A model generated the notes under the pieces. The model had not been told where the DNA came from. It saw only the letters and a program-made list of their open reading frames with translations, and searched no databases. 64,000 bases of DNA, taken from assembly GCA_039566865.1 (NCBI GenBank), contig CM076959.1:3331501-3395500 (forward strand). Reading direction: 5' to 3'. Positions 22,192-33,338 of the stretch are shown here, one piece after another. Source of the stretch: Aurelia coerulea. Taxonomy: Eukaryota > Cnidaria > Scyphozoa > Semaeostomeae > Ulmaridae. Made by a program: the position numbers and the translations under genes. Every line of letters begins with the position of its first letter. The stretch's first letter is position 1.

Positions 22192-23240
22192 AAGGCGTTC
22201 CTTAAGCTCTTGGAGTCTTCGAACATTCCAATCTTTCGATTGAACAGCACCATTCGGATCATTTCAAATGCGGGAACAGCCAGACAGTTATGAAGCAAAG
22301 GAGTACCTACATGGGCCATGGGGGCCAAGGGCCATGGTGCTGAGGGGCCGGGGCCGGGGCCGGTGATCTTTAATAGCGTTTCTGGAGAGGATATGAAATG
22401 ATGCATTGTTGACTTTCTATCATCTGCATGTAGCAGCAGATTCAGAAGGCGGTAGCATCTCAAAAGGCTGGACCTTTTCACGATTCATCCAGGAAGAACC
22501 TACATCTTTCTGCTGAATGTGCGGAACGGAAGTCATAAAGATTCTGGTCTGCACTGACCTTCTATAGGTAAAGTTACCAAAAGTGCTGAAGGTAATGGTG
22601 CAAAAAACAGCAGCAACTGCAAGGAAAGGAAGATATGACTCTCAAAAAGCAGTTGCATTGACTCCTGCATTTGAGAATAACAGCTATTGATGTAAGAAGA
22701 GCTGGTTTGAGTGACTCGGTTTTTTTTTTCATTTATTCCTTGATAATTTATTCTTATTGCTGCCAGCACTGACAACAAGTTTTCAGAAAAAGGGGATATT
22801 CTATCAGCCTATTTCTCTTGCTCCTCAAAGGAAAATTGGTTGATTGATGTTTCTTCTACAGCTTTGAATGAACTTTTCTGGTTTGAGCATATCTTTGCAC
22901 ACTCAAGAACGACTCATGAGAGACAATTTTATCTAATTCTTGATGGTATCTTGGAGGTTTCCATGCATTGTTGGCAGTTGCTTTGTAGTTTTCAGAGCAT
23001 ACGCATCAAAGGACGGGTTGCAAGTCCCTTGGGGCTGTTGCTGTGATAGTAAGCCCATCAGACCATGTTAGTGAACTGGCCGTGAATGGTGTGTATATGG
23101 TTTATACGAAAGATAAGACGCAATTTAGTTGTCTTTATCAAAGCAAAGCAAAGTCTTCGAAAAGGTAACGGAGTATACCTAGGTAAGAATTATTTTATGC
23201 AGTTTCACACTCACTGTGAGCTGCTTCAACACCGTACAGA
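22192..23240. other. No confident gene
   Basis: Contains a GC-rich patch of GGGGCC repeats at about 22340-22365 and short frames without recognisable motifs. The 5' untranslated end of the following LINE probably lies in the last few hundred bases. Confidence 0.4.
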
Positions 23241-23321
23241 CGCAAGAATCCATTTCGACTTAGGCCCATTTATAGCCATTTTAGCGTTTTGCTTGTCTGG
23301 AATCTGTCGAAATCGTAAACC

Positions 23322-24925
23322 ATGCGTTCCCCAAAAGCAAGGAAATCAAGTCCTAAGAAATGCAAGACGGGACAGGCAGCAGGCAACATTGGAAATTTGA
23401 AATTCAATACCTACAACAGTGGGGGTAGTATTTCTTTACCATCAAAAGACACTATAATTCGAGTAATCGAAGCCTGTGATCTCAGATATTATGATCACTT
23501 GGCTCTAGCCGATGAGCACAAGGATTCAGTTCTCGTTATTTGGCAAAATGAGAAAGGAGAAGCAGCCCTGCGGGATAACGATGGCATTTTTGACTACGTC
23601 AAAAATAAACAACTTGTGTTGGAAATTTATTTCCATGAAACAGACAACCGTTATCGCAAAATATTAACAATAACATTCCATTTGACGGGCAAAAAGAATG
23701 CGGTAGTGGTGTCAGGTCACGCATCGCATGAATGGATCGATATTGAATTTCCGTTCATAAAAGATCTGATTCAGTGCAAAACAAGTGGGAAAACAAAGTC
23801 CTTTCTGCTAGCAAAATCAGTGAAAGAGTCGTTTCCCCTGAAATTAATTACCCATCCAGGCAAACGGAGAAAAATGTGTACGATTGTTTTTGATGACGAT
23901 CATGATGATGATCCAACCCAGAAAACCATCACGGAGAAGCCAAATGCACAGAGCAGTGCAAATAAAATGGTAAATTCTGAATTTGAGCTTTCCAACCATT
24001 TCCAACCCCTAAGAAACGACAACAGTTTTGAAATAGCTGACAGCGACATGGATCTCTTCAGTGACACTCCACAAAACTCGCCAATTGGAGACAAAGGTCA
24101 GTTATTTCACGAATTTGAAATCCTACGGCAAGAAAATACAAAATTATCTCAGCAAAACAAATTTCTTCAGTGTCAGATAGACGCTTATCTGCCAAACTTC
24201 TGGCTCAAGAAGACAAAATCCAATACCTCTACAAAAAGGTTAAAAACTTAGGCAGTCCAAGCAATGTGGAAAAAGACAAAACTCCTCAACACCAAGCGAC
24301 TGATGATGGTGATAATGCTGACCAGCCAAATGAGGGAGATGGCACCCATCCACAGTCCGAGGAGGATACTGAGCCTAACACAGCGACTGTTATAGATGAG
24401 GATGGAAACAACAATGCCGCTGAGAATACGACAAACACCAGTGTTTCTAACGAGAAACCTTGGGCAAATGTCTGCAAAAAGTACAACATGGGAATATGTA
24501 AGCGTGTGAAGTGCAGATATCAGCATAAGAAGGTGAAAACTTGCAGATTCTACAACAGTGCATCCGGTTGTAGCAAAGGGACTGATTATAACTTCCTCCA
24601 CATCAAAAGCATGATGCAGCAAAAACCTGAATCAAACCCATTGCCATCAGTCAACCGTGATCACGGGAAAGACCAAGTTCAATATGAGCAGATGAGACAA
24701 CAAATAGATTTCTCCGACAACATGCTAGTCTCTTTTTTAGACAAACTAGAATCGAGGCTGATCAACGCTGTACAATCAACAACAAACAACCAGCCTCCAG
24801 GAAATCCAATGATTCCAATGCAGCATCCCATAATGTACCAATTTCCAGAAACAAGAGACCACCAAAACTTCCCATACCAAAGAGCAATGATGATGCAAGA
24901 CCCACACGTCATACAGCAACAATAA
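23322..24925 (+). pseudogene. LINE ORF1: coiled coil plus CCCH zinc fingers, frameshifted
   Basis: Two overlapping frames (23322-24251 and 24170-24925) make one ORF1-type protein interrupted by a frameshift near 24180. The first has a basic N-terminus (MRSPKARKSSPKKCK), then a globular region with DSVLVIWQNEKGEAALRDND. An acidic stretch follows, and then a heptad-like segment (HEFEILRQENTKLSQQNKFL) that continues in the second frame as LLAQEDKIQYLYKKVKNL. The second frame carries two CCCH-like fingers: VCKKYNMGICKRVKCRYQH is complete, while TCRFYNSASGCSKGTDYNFLH has tyrosine in place of the third cysteine. RNA binding and self-association are typical ORF1 roles. The stop lies just before the ORF2 frame. 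Confidence 0.8.
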
Positions 24926-24930
24926 ACAAA

Positions 24931-27614
24931 ATAAAGAATCTGAAATGTACTTATACGAATGCAGATTGCCTCAGCAATAAAGTAGATGAATTGAAATCAA
25001 AATTACATCTGTCGAAATCGGACATATGCATGATTACCGAAGTATTACCAAAAGTGAAACTATATCCCTTAAACGAAAGTGACATTGCAATACAGGGCTA
25101 TCAGATTTTTTCTAATATAGATGAAACATCAAACAGAGGTGTTGCTTTATATTTATCAAATCAACTCCGTGCAAAGCGTCTAGATTACTCATCTGGAGAC
25201 TCCTCGTTAGAATGTTTATTTGTGGAGATAAAAGTCAATGAAAAGGACAACCTTGTTTGTGGGGTCGTTTATAGAAGTCCTTCAAAAGATAACCATGAGT
25301 CTTTACGTCAATTGATATCAAATATAACGAGTGATAGACAACATGACCAAATACTTATCGTCGGAGACTTTAACTATCCAGATATCAATTGGGAAAGCCA
25401 TTTGTCAAACACAGATGAAGGAAACCCTGCATCACAGTTTCTTAAATTATCTGATGATTGCTTCTTAACCCAACATGTAAATTAATCAACAAGACACAGA
25501 CACAACCAAACCTCGAATTGCTTCGATTTAATCTTGACCAATGATGAAAACTCTGTTCAAAAACTACTATACAACGATCCCCTTGGTTCGAGTGATCACT
25601 GGACGTTAGAGTTACAATACATAGTAGAAATCGAAGAGTCACACAACCATGGTGATAAATCAGAATGTTTCTCATATGATTACGGTGATTATATTAAACT
25701 TAGAAACATTTTGAAGGAGATTGACTGGAATAAGGAATTTAAAGGCATGTCAACTGAGGCCATGATGAATTATCTTGAAGCTAAACTTAGCAGCTCCATA
25801 GAACAATGCATACCAAAACGCAAAATCAACCCTTCAAAAAACAACGAGAAACAACCGATATGGCTCAATAACTATGCGATGAGAGCGTTAAAAAAGAAAC
25901 ACAATGCATATAAGCGTTGGATAATAACAAAAAATGGGAATGATTACATACGTTATAGAAGACACTGTAATAAAGTAAAAACTACTATCAGGAACAGAAT
26001 AAAGGAAATTGAACGAAACATTGCAATGAACATCAAAATAAACAATAAACATTACTGGCGGTATGCAAATTCAAAACTAAAAACCAAATCCCGGGTTCCT
26101 GACCTAAAGGTCGGTGACAATCGCTTTACAAATTCTGAGCAAGAAAAAGTTGACGTCCTCAATCAATTCTTCACTTCAGTATTTACTCGTGAAGACCTAT
26201 CGTCTATTCCGCAAATAGAAGAACGACAGTTCGCCTCTCCGCTCACAGATATTAACATAACTGAAGAATTAGTATTGAACGCATTGAAGTCCTTGAATGC
26301 ATCGAAATCGCCGGGTCCAGATAGCATCCACCCAAGAGTATTAAAAGAGTCAGCAGAAGTTATTGCTTTCCCTTTGTGCTTAATTTTTAAATCCAGCTTC
26401 AGCACAGGAATGATCCCTGAGAAATGGAAATGGGCACATATAACTCCTGTCTTTAAAAAAGGATCTAAACATGATAAAGAAAATTACAGACCGATCAGTC
26501 TTACAAGCATAATTTGTCGACTGTTAGAGCGAATTTTCAAGAATGAAATCGTGAAACACCTTGATACAAATGAACTTTTTTCGAATGATCAATACGGTTT
26601 CAGATCAAAACGTTCCTGTGTAACACAGTTGTTAGAAGCCTTAGAAGAATGGACTTCTCTCCTTGATGAAGGTAACAGCATCGATGTAATATACTTTGAC
26701 TTCGCAAAGGCTTTGACTCCGTACCCCATCAACGACTTCTTTCGAAGTTAAATTCGTATGGAATTAGAGGAAACGTACTTCAATGGATCGTTGCTTTTCT
26801 CCATAACAGAAAGCAGAGACTAGTACTGAATGGTTTAAATCTTCTTGGACGAATGTTTTAAGTGGAGTCCTGCAAGGTAGCGTCCTTGGACCCTTTTTGT
26901 TCCTTATTTACATAAACGACATACCAGATTGCATGGAAAATAGTTCCGTGAAGATATTTGCTGACGATTTGAAATTGTACCGAAGAAACTCAGGCAGCAG
27001 CCAACCCATTCAGGATGACATAAATCGAATCGAAAACTGGTCCATAGAGAGGAGATAGACTCAAGTACTTATTATATTATCGACCAAAAAGACAATCGTC
27101 AAATCGAAATAAAAGAATTGGAAGAGACAAAAGACTTAGGAGTTATTGTTGATACCAAATTAAAATTTCAAAAACAAATCGCATCTTGCATAAAAAAGTG
27201 AACGGTGTCCTCGCTTCGATAAAAAGAACGATCAAGTATTTAAGTCTAGAAACCTTCAACACGTGGTACAAAGCTTTAGTTAGACCCTTGTTAGAATCCG
27301 CCGGCGCCGTATGGAGCCCAAGCCTCGTTAAAGACATTCGTTCGCTAGAAAGCGTCCAAAGAAGAGCCACAAAATTAGTGCCATTGCTGAGAAACTTGAG
27401 TTACACTGAACGCCTTATTGCCCTTGATCTCCCAACTCTTGCATATAGAAGAACGAGAGGAGACATGATAATGGTTTTTAAGATCATCAAAGGTATCGTC
27501 GACTTGAACCATACAAATTTCTTCAAGTTAAGCACAACCAAAACAAGAGGACACGAGCTCAAGCTGTTTAAGCAAAGAAATCGCCTGAACGTAACTTCTT
27601 TTCACAAAGAATAG
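24931..27614 (+). pseudogene. LINE ORF2: endonuclease and reverse transcriptase, broken
   Basis: The apurinic-type endonuclease opens with TNADCLSNKVDEL and ITEVLPK, continues through VVYRSPS and GDFNYPDINW, and ends at GSSDHW. One in-frame TAA (25483-25485) interrupts it. RT motifs follow in order: SPGPDSIHPRVLKE, WAHITPVFKKGS, ENYRPISLTSI, DQYGFRSKRS, VIYFDFAKA. A one-base frameshift near 26714 hits AFD. Further shifts around 26850-27180 scramble QGSVLGPFLFLIYINDI and FADDLKLY, the catalytic motif. The C-terminal frame 27186-27614 has LVRPLLESAGAVWSPSLVKD and RRATKLVPLLRNLSY, typical of CR1/jockey-group ORF2. No in-frame ATG lies upstream, so the true start is unclear. All domains are present but none is intact. 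Confidence 0.9.
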
Positions 27615-27835
27615 TAAAATCGTGGAATGAGTTATCCGAAGAGATTGTCAACTGTAGGACAGTATTACATTTTGAAAAACGTTATGATAGCTTCCACCGC
27701 GAACACAAATACAACTTCTAGGGTTTTATAGACTGTAAGCCTCGTATTCCCTCATTTGATATATTATTATCATTATTATTATTATAGATACATAAATCAC
27801 CTGCTGATGTGAAGTAGGCATTTTAGATTCTTAGA

Positions 27836-28255
27836 AAGCCGGGGGGGGGTACTCCAATTGTGGCCTGATAGGGGGTTAAAGAGGGCCAAAGCAACAATTT
27901 TGAAAATCACCCTCAAATGGTAGTATCTTTTTTTATAGAAACCCCCAAATGGTAGTTTGTTGACCTAAAATTGAGCCATTTGGTAGCGTGTGGTAGGACA
28001 AATTTCCCACAGTATTTCAAAATGTTCTATTGTAAAAACTGATTGAACAAAGCAAACAAACTTCAAAATTCAATGATAATTACTGCTGCAACGACCATAT
28101 TGCAGTGCAGAGGAGCCTACTGAGATGAAATCTTATAACTGGCCAGGAACCTTGCAATACTCCCAATTTGTAGTATATGTTTGACAAATAGGGCCATTTG
28201 GTAGCCACTTCGTAAGACCCTCAAGGAGCGATTCTAGAATACCCGCACACATTCT
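27836..28255 (+). repeat. GGGGGGGGTACTCC-type dispersed repeat
   Basis: Begins with a G run and TACTCC. It contains several related AAATGGTAG / CCATTTGGTAG words and a possible far end at TAGAATACCCGCAC. Related starts occur at 33210 and in the insertion at 50110-50534. Confidence 0.55.
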
Positions 28256-28499
28256 GATTTTAACGACGTATCGAGATACACCGATACACCGTTCTTAGAT
28301 GACTGACAACTTGGATAAGAATGAAAGACAGGTAGATTTTGGTAAAGATTTCTGGCTGTCTGTGACACTTTATTTACTGCAATTCATGAATGTCAGCTCA
28401 GGGTATATCTTTGATGTTTGAAAATATTCTCTTGAATATGAGAGAGGTTTTAAGAACGAAACAATATGATAGAGGTAAAGCTTGTGAAATAGAATTGTT

Positions 28500-28925
28500 T
28501 CCCTTTTAAAGGCCAATTTCTTGTAGCTACACCGATACACCGATACACCGATACACCGTCGAATTAAAGTGAAGGCTTATTTCTTGTAGCTACACCGATA
28601 CACCGTCGAATTAAAGTGAAGGCTTATTTCTTGTAGCTACACCGATACACCGATACGCCGTCGGCATCTTTGATGTTTAAAAATGTTCTCTTGAATATGA
28701 GAGACATTTTAAGAACGAAACAATATGATGGAGGTAAAGCTTGTGAAATAGAATTTTTTCCCTTTCAAAGGCCACTTTCTTGTAGCTACACCGATACACC
28801 GATACGCCGTCGAATTAAAATGAAGGCTTATTTCCTGTAGCTACACCGATACACCGATACGCCGTCGAATTAAAGTGAAGGCTTATTTCTTGTAGCTACA
28901 CCGATACGCCGATACACAAGCCATT
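28500..28925 (+). repeat. Nested minisatellite (CCGATACAC units)
   Basis: A ~9-bp unit (ACACCGATAC) sits inside a ~55-75-bp higher-order unit that also holds GTCGAATTAAAGTGAAGGC and TTATTTCTTGTAGCT. At least five higher-order units are visible, and a larger ~260-bp duplication (ATGTTCTCTTGAATATGAGAG) spans 28420-28740. Confidence 0.85.
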
Positions 28926-29650
28926 AGGTGCAGCGCGTAGCCCGCTATGAAAACAATAGATAACTTCATGTATGACTTATCGAGCATGCGCAGAATGGAG
29001 ATTTCGGCACTTCTGTTTTTCAATGAGAAATTTGGCTATCTCACACAAATACACAATCAACAACTTTGGTATTGTCACCCTGTAGTTGACTATGGTTGCG
29101 TTGCGTGCTGCGTTGCTGTGCTGCACTGCACGAAGACGTTAGACGAGAGCAGAGCAAAGAAATACAAACAAATATCACAGCACACAAGAGGACTACTATA
29201 TGAGGTTGAACTTACTCGTTTCAAAATTCTTAATGCATTTTGAAATATTTAACAAACGTTTCAAATTCTACACTTGGCCTAGGCCTATGTAGTCTAGGCC
29301 TTCCTTAGCATCAATCCTCCTTCATCTTCACAGAATTGCACACAAACGTTGGGCCTAAGTTATATGTCAAAACTACCACCAAATTAAACTATTTAATTTT
29401 GTTGATTATGTTTTTGTTTACTTGCAGTCCCCGAACATAGGCTCGGTATCAGATCATATGTGGGAGGAGGTAATTTGCTTTTTTTATCTTTAATATTTTT
29501 AGGGGCTGCATGCCACAGGCTATAGGATAGGCCCAATATTTTGGATATGTAAACAACAGATTAAGTCTCTCAAGCTAGATGTGAAGTGAAAATGCCTGTG
29601 AAAAAAAATAATTGAAGAGTTTTTGCTAGTGAGTTGCATTGCATTTTGCA
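28926..29650. other. No confident gene
   Basis: A 98-residue frame at 28947-29243 has no recognisable domain and a cysteine-rich patch translated from TGCGTTG/GCTGCA words. I do not call it a gene. Confidence 0.35.
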
Positions 29651-29652
29651 TA

Positions 29653-29772
29653 CAGTAAAAACCCGTGTGTAAGAGCCTAGTGGATTAAGAACCTACATGC
29701 TGAAATTGTCAAATTATCAATCGTTTTATAAGAACCTATCCATAGTAAGTTCTTATACGCCAGTTTTTACTG
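29653..29772. mobile_element. Small TA-flanked MITE (CAGTAAAAAC ends)
   Basis: A 120-bp element starts CAGTAAAAACCCG and ends with the matching inverted repeat, with TA at 29651-29652 and 29773-29774. CAGTAAAAA-type ends are common in mariner-like MITEs. Confidence 0.85.
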
Positions 29773-30590
29773 TATTCCACCTGACATTTAATTTGAGACA
29801 AACTTTGATATGAGACCTCAATAATTTGGTGTCCTAAAAAGGCAATTTTTTCTTACAGGCAAATGGAGCTGATCATACTTCTCATTATTTACTACAACAT
29901 GAGTCAAAACAAATTTTTTTAATGTTAAGAAAGTCCACAAAATGTGTTTTTGTATGTCAAATGACAAATTGTTCAGCAGCAATGATAAACCTGCAAAATC
30001 ATCCAAAAGATTTTGAAATGAGAAGGGCCAAAATGTTACATAGATCTTCTTGAAATTCTAAGCAATTTCTTGTTTGTTTTAAAATCAAGTCGAGCTTACA
30101 AAAGCCATTAAAGGACCTGTACAAGATTTTTGTAAACAAATAAAAGATTAGCTGGCCAATATCATCAAATTCAATGAGTAATTCCTCTCTAATTGGTGTG
30201 TTGCGTACAACTTATTTAGTCTGCCTGTTGCGTTTCATGTGTATAGGCTAAACACAACTGAAACTCATCCCTCAGAATCCAGCTGTATCTTTATAATTCT
30301 TGATGGCATAACACATTTGACAGCACTGGTCAATTCAATAGGGTTCAAATATGTAGAAAATATCTTCAGTAGCAATGCATCTGCTGCAACTTGCCTGCAT
30401 TAAGGGGAAAAGTTCAGGATTTGTGGAAGTTTAGCTCGTACAGCCCCTTTAAGTTGACAATCTTAAAATTGATCTTAGTCGTGGATGCAATATTCCAAAA
30501 GAGAAAATCAATTTAAATTGATTTTGGAATTTTGATGATTTGTAAACACTAAAAAACAATGTTTTGACCCACCTACAGTAGTATTTAGTG
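29773..30590. other. No gene seen
   Basis: AT-rich spacer downstream of the MULE pseudogene. No repeat or motif was recognised. Confidence 0.4.
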
Positions 30591-30592
30591 TA

Positions 30593-32899
30593 TCACAAAG
30601 TATTACAAGCTGGACAAAAATATGCTGTACTGGTTGACTGCACTGTCGCACAAGCCTTGTGTATCCAAATTTGGCAATTTGAGCATGCAACCCAGTCAAC
30701 AACTGGTGCGTTTGTTTCATCATCCTCTTTAAAACAAACTCCACAGACAGAAATTTCTTGCTCACCAAGAAGCTCTATCACACATTCCTTATCTTCTAGG
30801 GTAGGTTTTGTCAGAACTTTCTTTTTCTTAGTCATCTTTTTCTTTGTGCTAAAAAATCGTAACTGTTTATCAAATGTTTTGTTGGGTGGAAATTTCTCAG
30901 TAGGTTCTAAAGAAGATATTCCTTTGCTTGCCTTTGCCATTCCTTTTATGACTGCAATTGCATTGTTTAAATATCCGCTAGCAGCACCAAGAGCCTCTGG
31001 TATAGTACAGTTTGTGACGTAATGTTGTAAAGTCTCTATTTTCTTTAAAATTGCTCCCTTGGATTGCTCTAATTGGTCATTAGTTGTATTAGCTGACTTC
31101 AACTGGTTTTGAAAATAAGCCCTCTTGTCATCAACCTCTATTCTACTGTGTGATTCTTCTTGATCAACGTTTTCATTGTTAGCCTGCATATGTTCTCTTG
31201 TTCCCATTTCCATGTGAATCACATGCACATGTTTGCATGGAACTGAGTGAATAGCGTAATCTGGGCATGTGCACAAATATTCATGTATGCAAACATTGCA
31301 GCTGCTACACTTCATTTTGCAACCATTGCATGACCCATTTTTTGCTACAGAATAGATTGCACTTGATTTCTCCGATGTTGACGGATATTTCCACTCACTT
31401 TCATTGACTTGGATTAAACCATTTCTTGGCAATGTCAGGGATGACCTGTGTCGTTTGTCAATTTCTTTAATTTTATTTGTTCTCTTTCCTTTCTCCCACT
31501 TTTTCCAAGCTTCAAAAGCTTTGTCCCGAGCTATCTTCAGTAGGGCATTTAGTAGATGGTCTTCCCTTTTGTTTCTTTTTCTTTGAAAATAGATTGTCTT
31601 CAAAACACGATGGAAGTTTTTCAAGGCCGTGTTTGTGTTGGCGGCGGTTGATTTTCGATAACAGTATGCCCATTTGCTTTGTCGATTAAGAAATTCAGCC
31701 TCGAAATATCCATAAAACTCTGGGTATTGCTCTTCTGCCAATGCACAGAATTCTTGAAGCCTGTTTCTAAAAGCAGTTTCATCTATCTCCATCTGCAGCA
31801 CTTTAACACACTGGTAAACGTTCACCTGATCTTCAGTATTTTTACCGTGCGAAGGACATTTTTACGCAAATTCTTATCAACGTGCTAGGCACAGATGAGC
31901 TGCCTCTTTGGTTGTGTGAAATTTCGAGTCCAAGCATTATAGAATGCCTCTGCATCATCACTCATGAAATCAAGCACTTCTATATCTCCTATTCGTTCCT
32001 TTAGGGCAGCAAAAAATGGATCAAGACAGCAAACATCCTCCATGTTCGAAATCAGCCATGCGACAGGTACTCCTTCTCCAAATTCATCTTTTATCAGAAC
32101 TGTTACAAGCAAAAAGTCACATCCAGTTGTGGAGTGCGTTGAATCTAGGCAGACTAGGTTCTTGGCATATTTTGCCATAGTGTCTCTTTGAAACTGCGTT
32201 TGGATACCTAAAATGAAGTCATTGGCTGGAAGACCATACTTCAGCTCTCCCTGGGGCTTGTAACATAATATGCAATCATAATCGTTGTCTGCTAAATCTG
32301 CAACCCAGCAATGTACACTCTTTGCATCTTCTGAATGTCTCTGGACGAGATCGATATTATACTGATACATAATGTTATGAATGTCCTGTTTGCTCGCAAG
32401 GTAATCTCTCTGCAAGGTATCACCTAGATTGTCTCGTATATCATCAATAATTGAATCCACTGGAACTTTATTGGCCAGCTTCCCCGCAATTGTTTGCCTT
32501 AATTCTTCTGACATTCGCAAATGCCCTAGCTTATTCTTGTGTCCGATATGTGCAAGAGAATATTTCACCTGGACCTCTTCATTTGCCTTGTCAACAGTTA
32601 CTTTCATGAAAGAAGAACATTTTTCACTGATTTTTGAAGAACCTTGAATTTTCATTGCCCTTCTCCCAGTTCCTCTGCTCCGTACTTTTCCTGATCTACT
32701 GCAGTAATACCACGTTGTTGATTTGTGGTTCCCCTCTCTTGTCATTCTGTGTTGAACGAACCACGAATTTGTGTCTTTTTCTACATCCTTTTTCCATGAT
32801 TTAAAGTCATTTAAAGAATCGAAAGTTGTAATTTGAACCAGTGTTTCTTTCCCGTGGCCATGTGATAAGTGCTGTGCTAACTCAACCATGCTATTGCAT
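30593..32899 (-). pseudogene. MULE-type transposase with SWIM and PHD fingers, inactivated
   Basis: The N-terminal frame (32889 down to 31885) has a DNA-binding-like region, then LVCLDSTHSTTGCDFLLVTV and EVLDFMSDDAEAFYNAW, which look like the first two catalytic blocks of the MULE DDE domain. The expected LICAWHVD block has TAG at 31885-31887 in place of the tryptophan codon, and one base is lost in an A/T run near 31840. The second frame (31825-30593) carries a SWIM zinc finger (CTCPDYAIHSVPCKHVHVIH), a helical stretch, a basic KKKMTKKKK patch and a C-terminal PHD finger (CGVCFKED...CSNCQIWIHKAC...CPAC). PHD fingers bind histone tails in other proteins. A strong acceptor (CCTCAG) at 32900-32901 implies at least one upstream exon, not found. 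No TIRs were assigned. Confidence 0.85.
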
Positions 32900-33338
32900 C
32901 TGAGGAAAAAAGAGTAGAAACTTTCATGAAACAGAGATAAGTTCTATTCTTGCAAAGACCGATTTTCTCAACCAACTTATGAACCCCAGACTGATTCCTT
33001 GGTCCCTAGTATCCTTGCGGCAAACCTTGATCAACAAGGTGGTTTCTGTGGACTGTACAACATGAAAAAAGTCATGGAACTAACGATTCATATCTCTCAT
33101 CTGCCGTAAATAATTTATGAATGGCAAATGCTAACTGTCTCATTCTAAAGTGAGAGGCTAAACGTGACCTTGTCTATGAAATAAGAGACTTGAATTGTGT
33201 ATGTGTGTGGGGGGGGGGGTTACTTAGGTACTCCACGTTACGGGGTCGAACCATTTTTAGGGTACCTTTTTATGATAGAATCTGGATTTGTGTGTTTGAG
33301 TTTTAATAATTTCCGGATTTGTATGTATGATTTTTGGA
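32900..33338. other. Spacer with a G-run repeat start
   Basis: Includes an 11-base G run at about 33209 followed by TTACTTAGGTACTCC, similar to the G-run/TACTC repeat starts at 27838 and 50117. The target-site duplication of the next element ends at 33338. Confidence 0.45.

Larger units (their letters stand above)
23240..27787 (+). mobile_element. Nearly full-length non-LTR retrotransposon (LINE)
   Basis: One 5'-to-3' unit contains ORF1 (23322-24925), ORF2 (24931-27614), about 170 bases of 3' untranslated sequence and a terminal (ATT)n microsatellite at 27757-27787 instead of a poly(A). A simple-repeat tail is common in CR1-type LINEs. The 5' boundary is a guess. It carries one nonsense codon and several frameshifts but no large deletion, so it died fairly recently. 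Confidence 0.8.

Noticed and set aside
28947..29243. A 98-codon frame after the CCGATACAC minisatellite
   Set aside because: No motif, a cysteine-rich patch from low-complexity DNA, and no splice signals.
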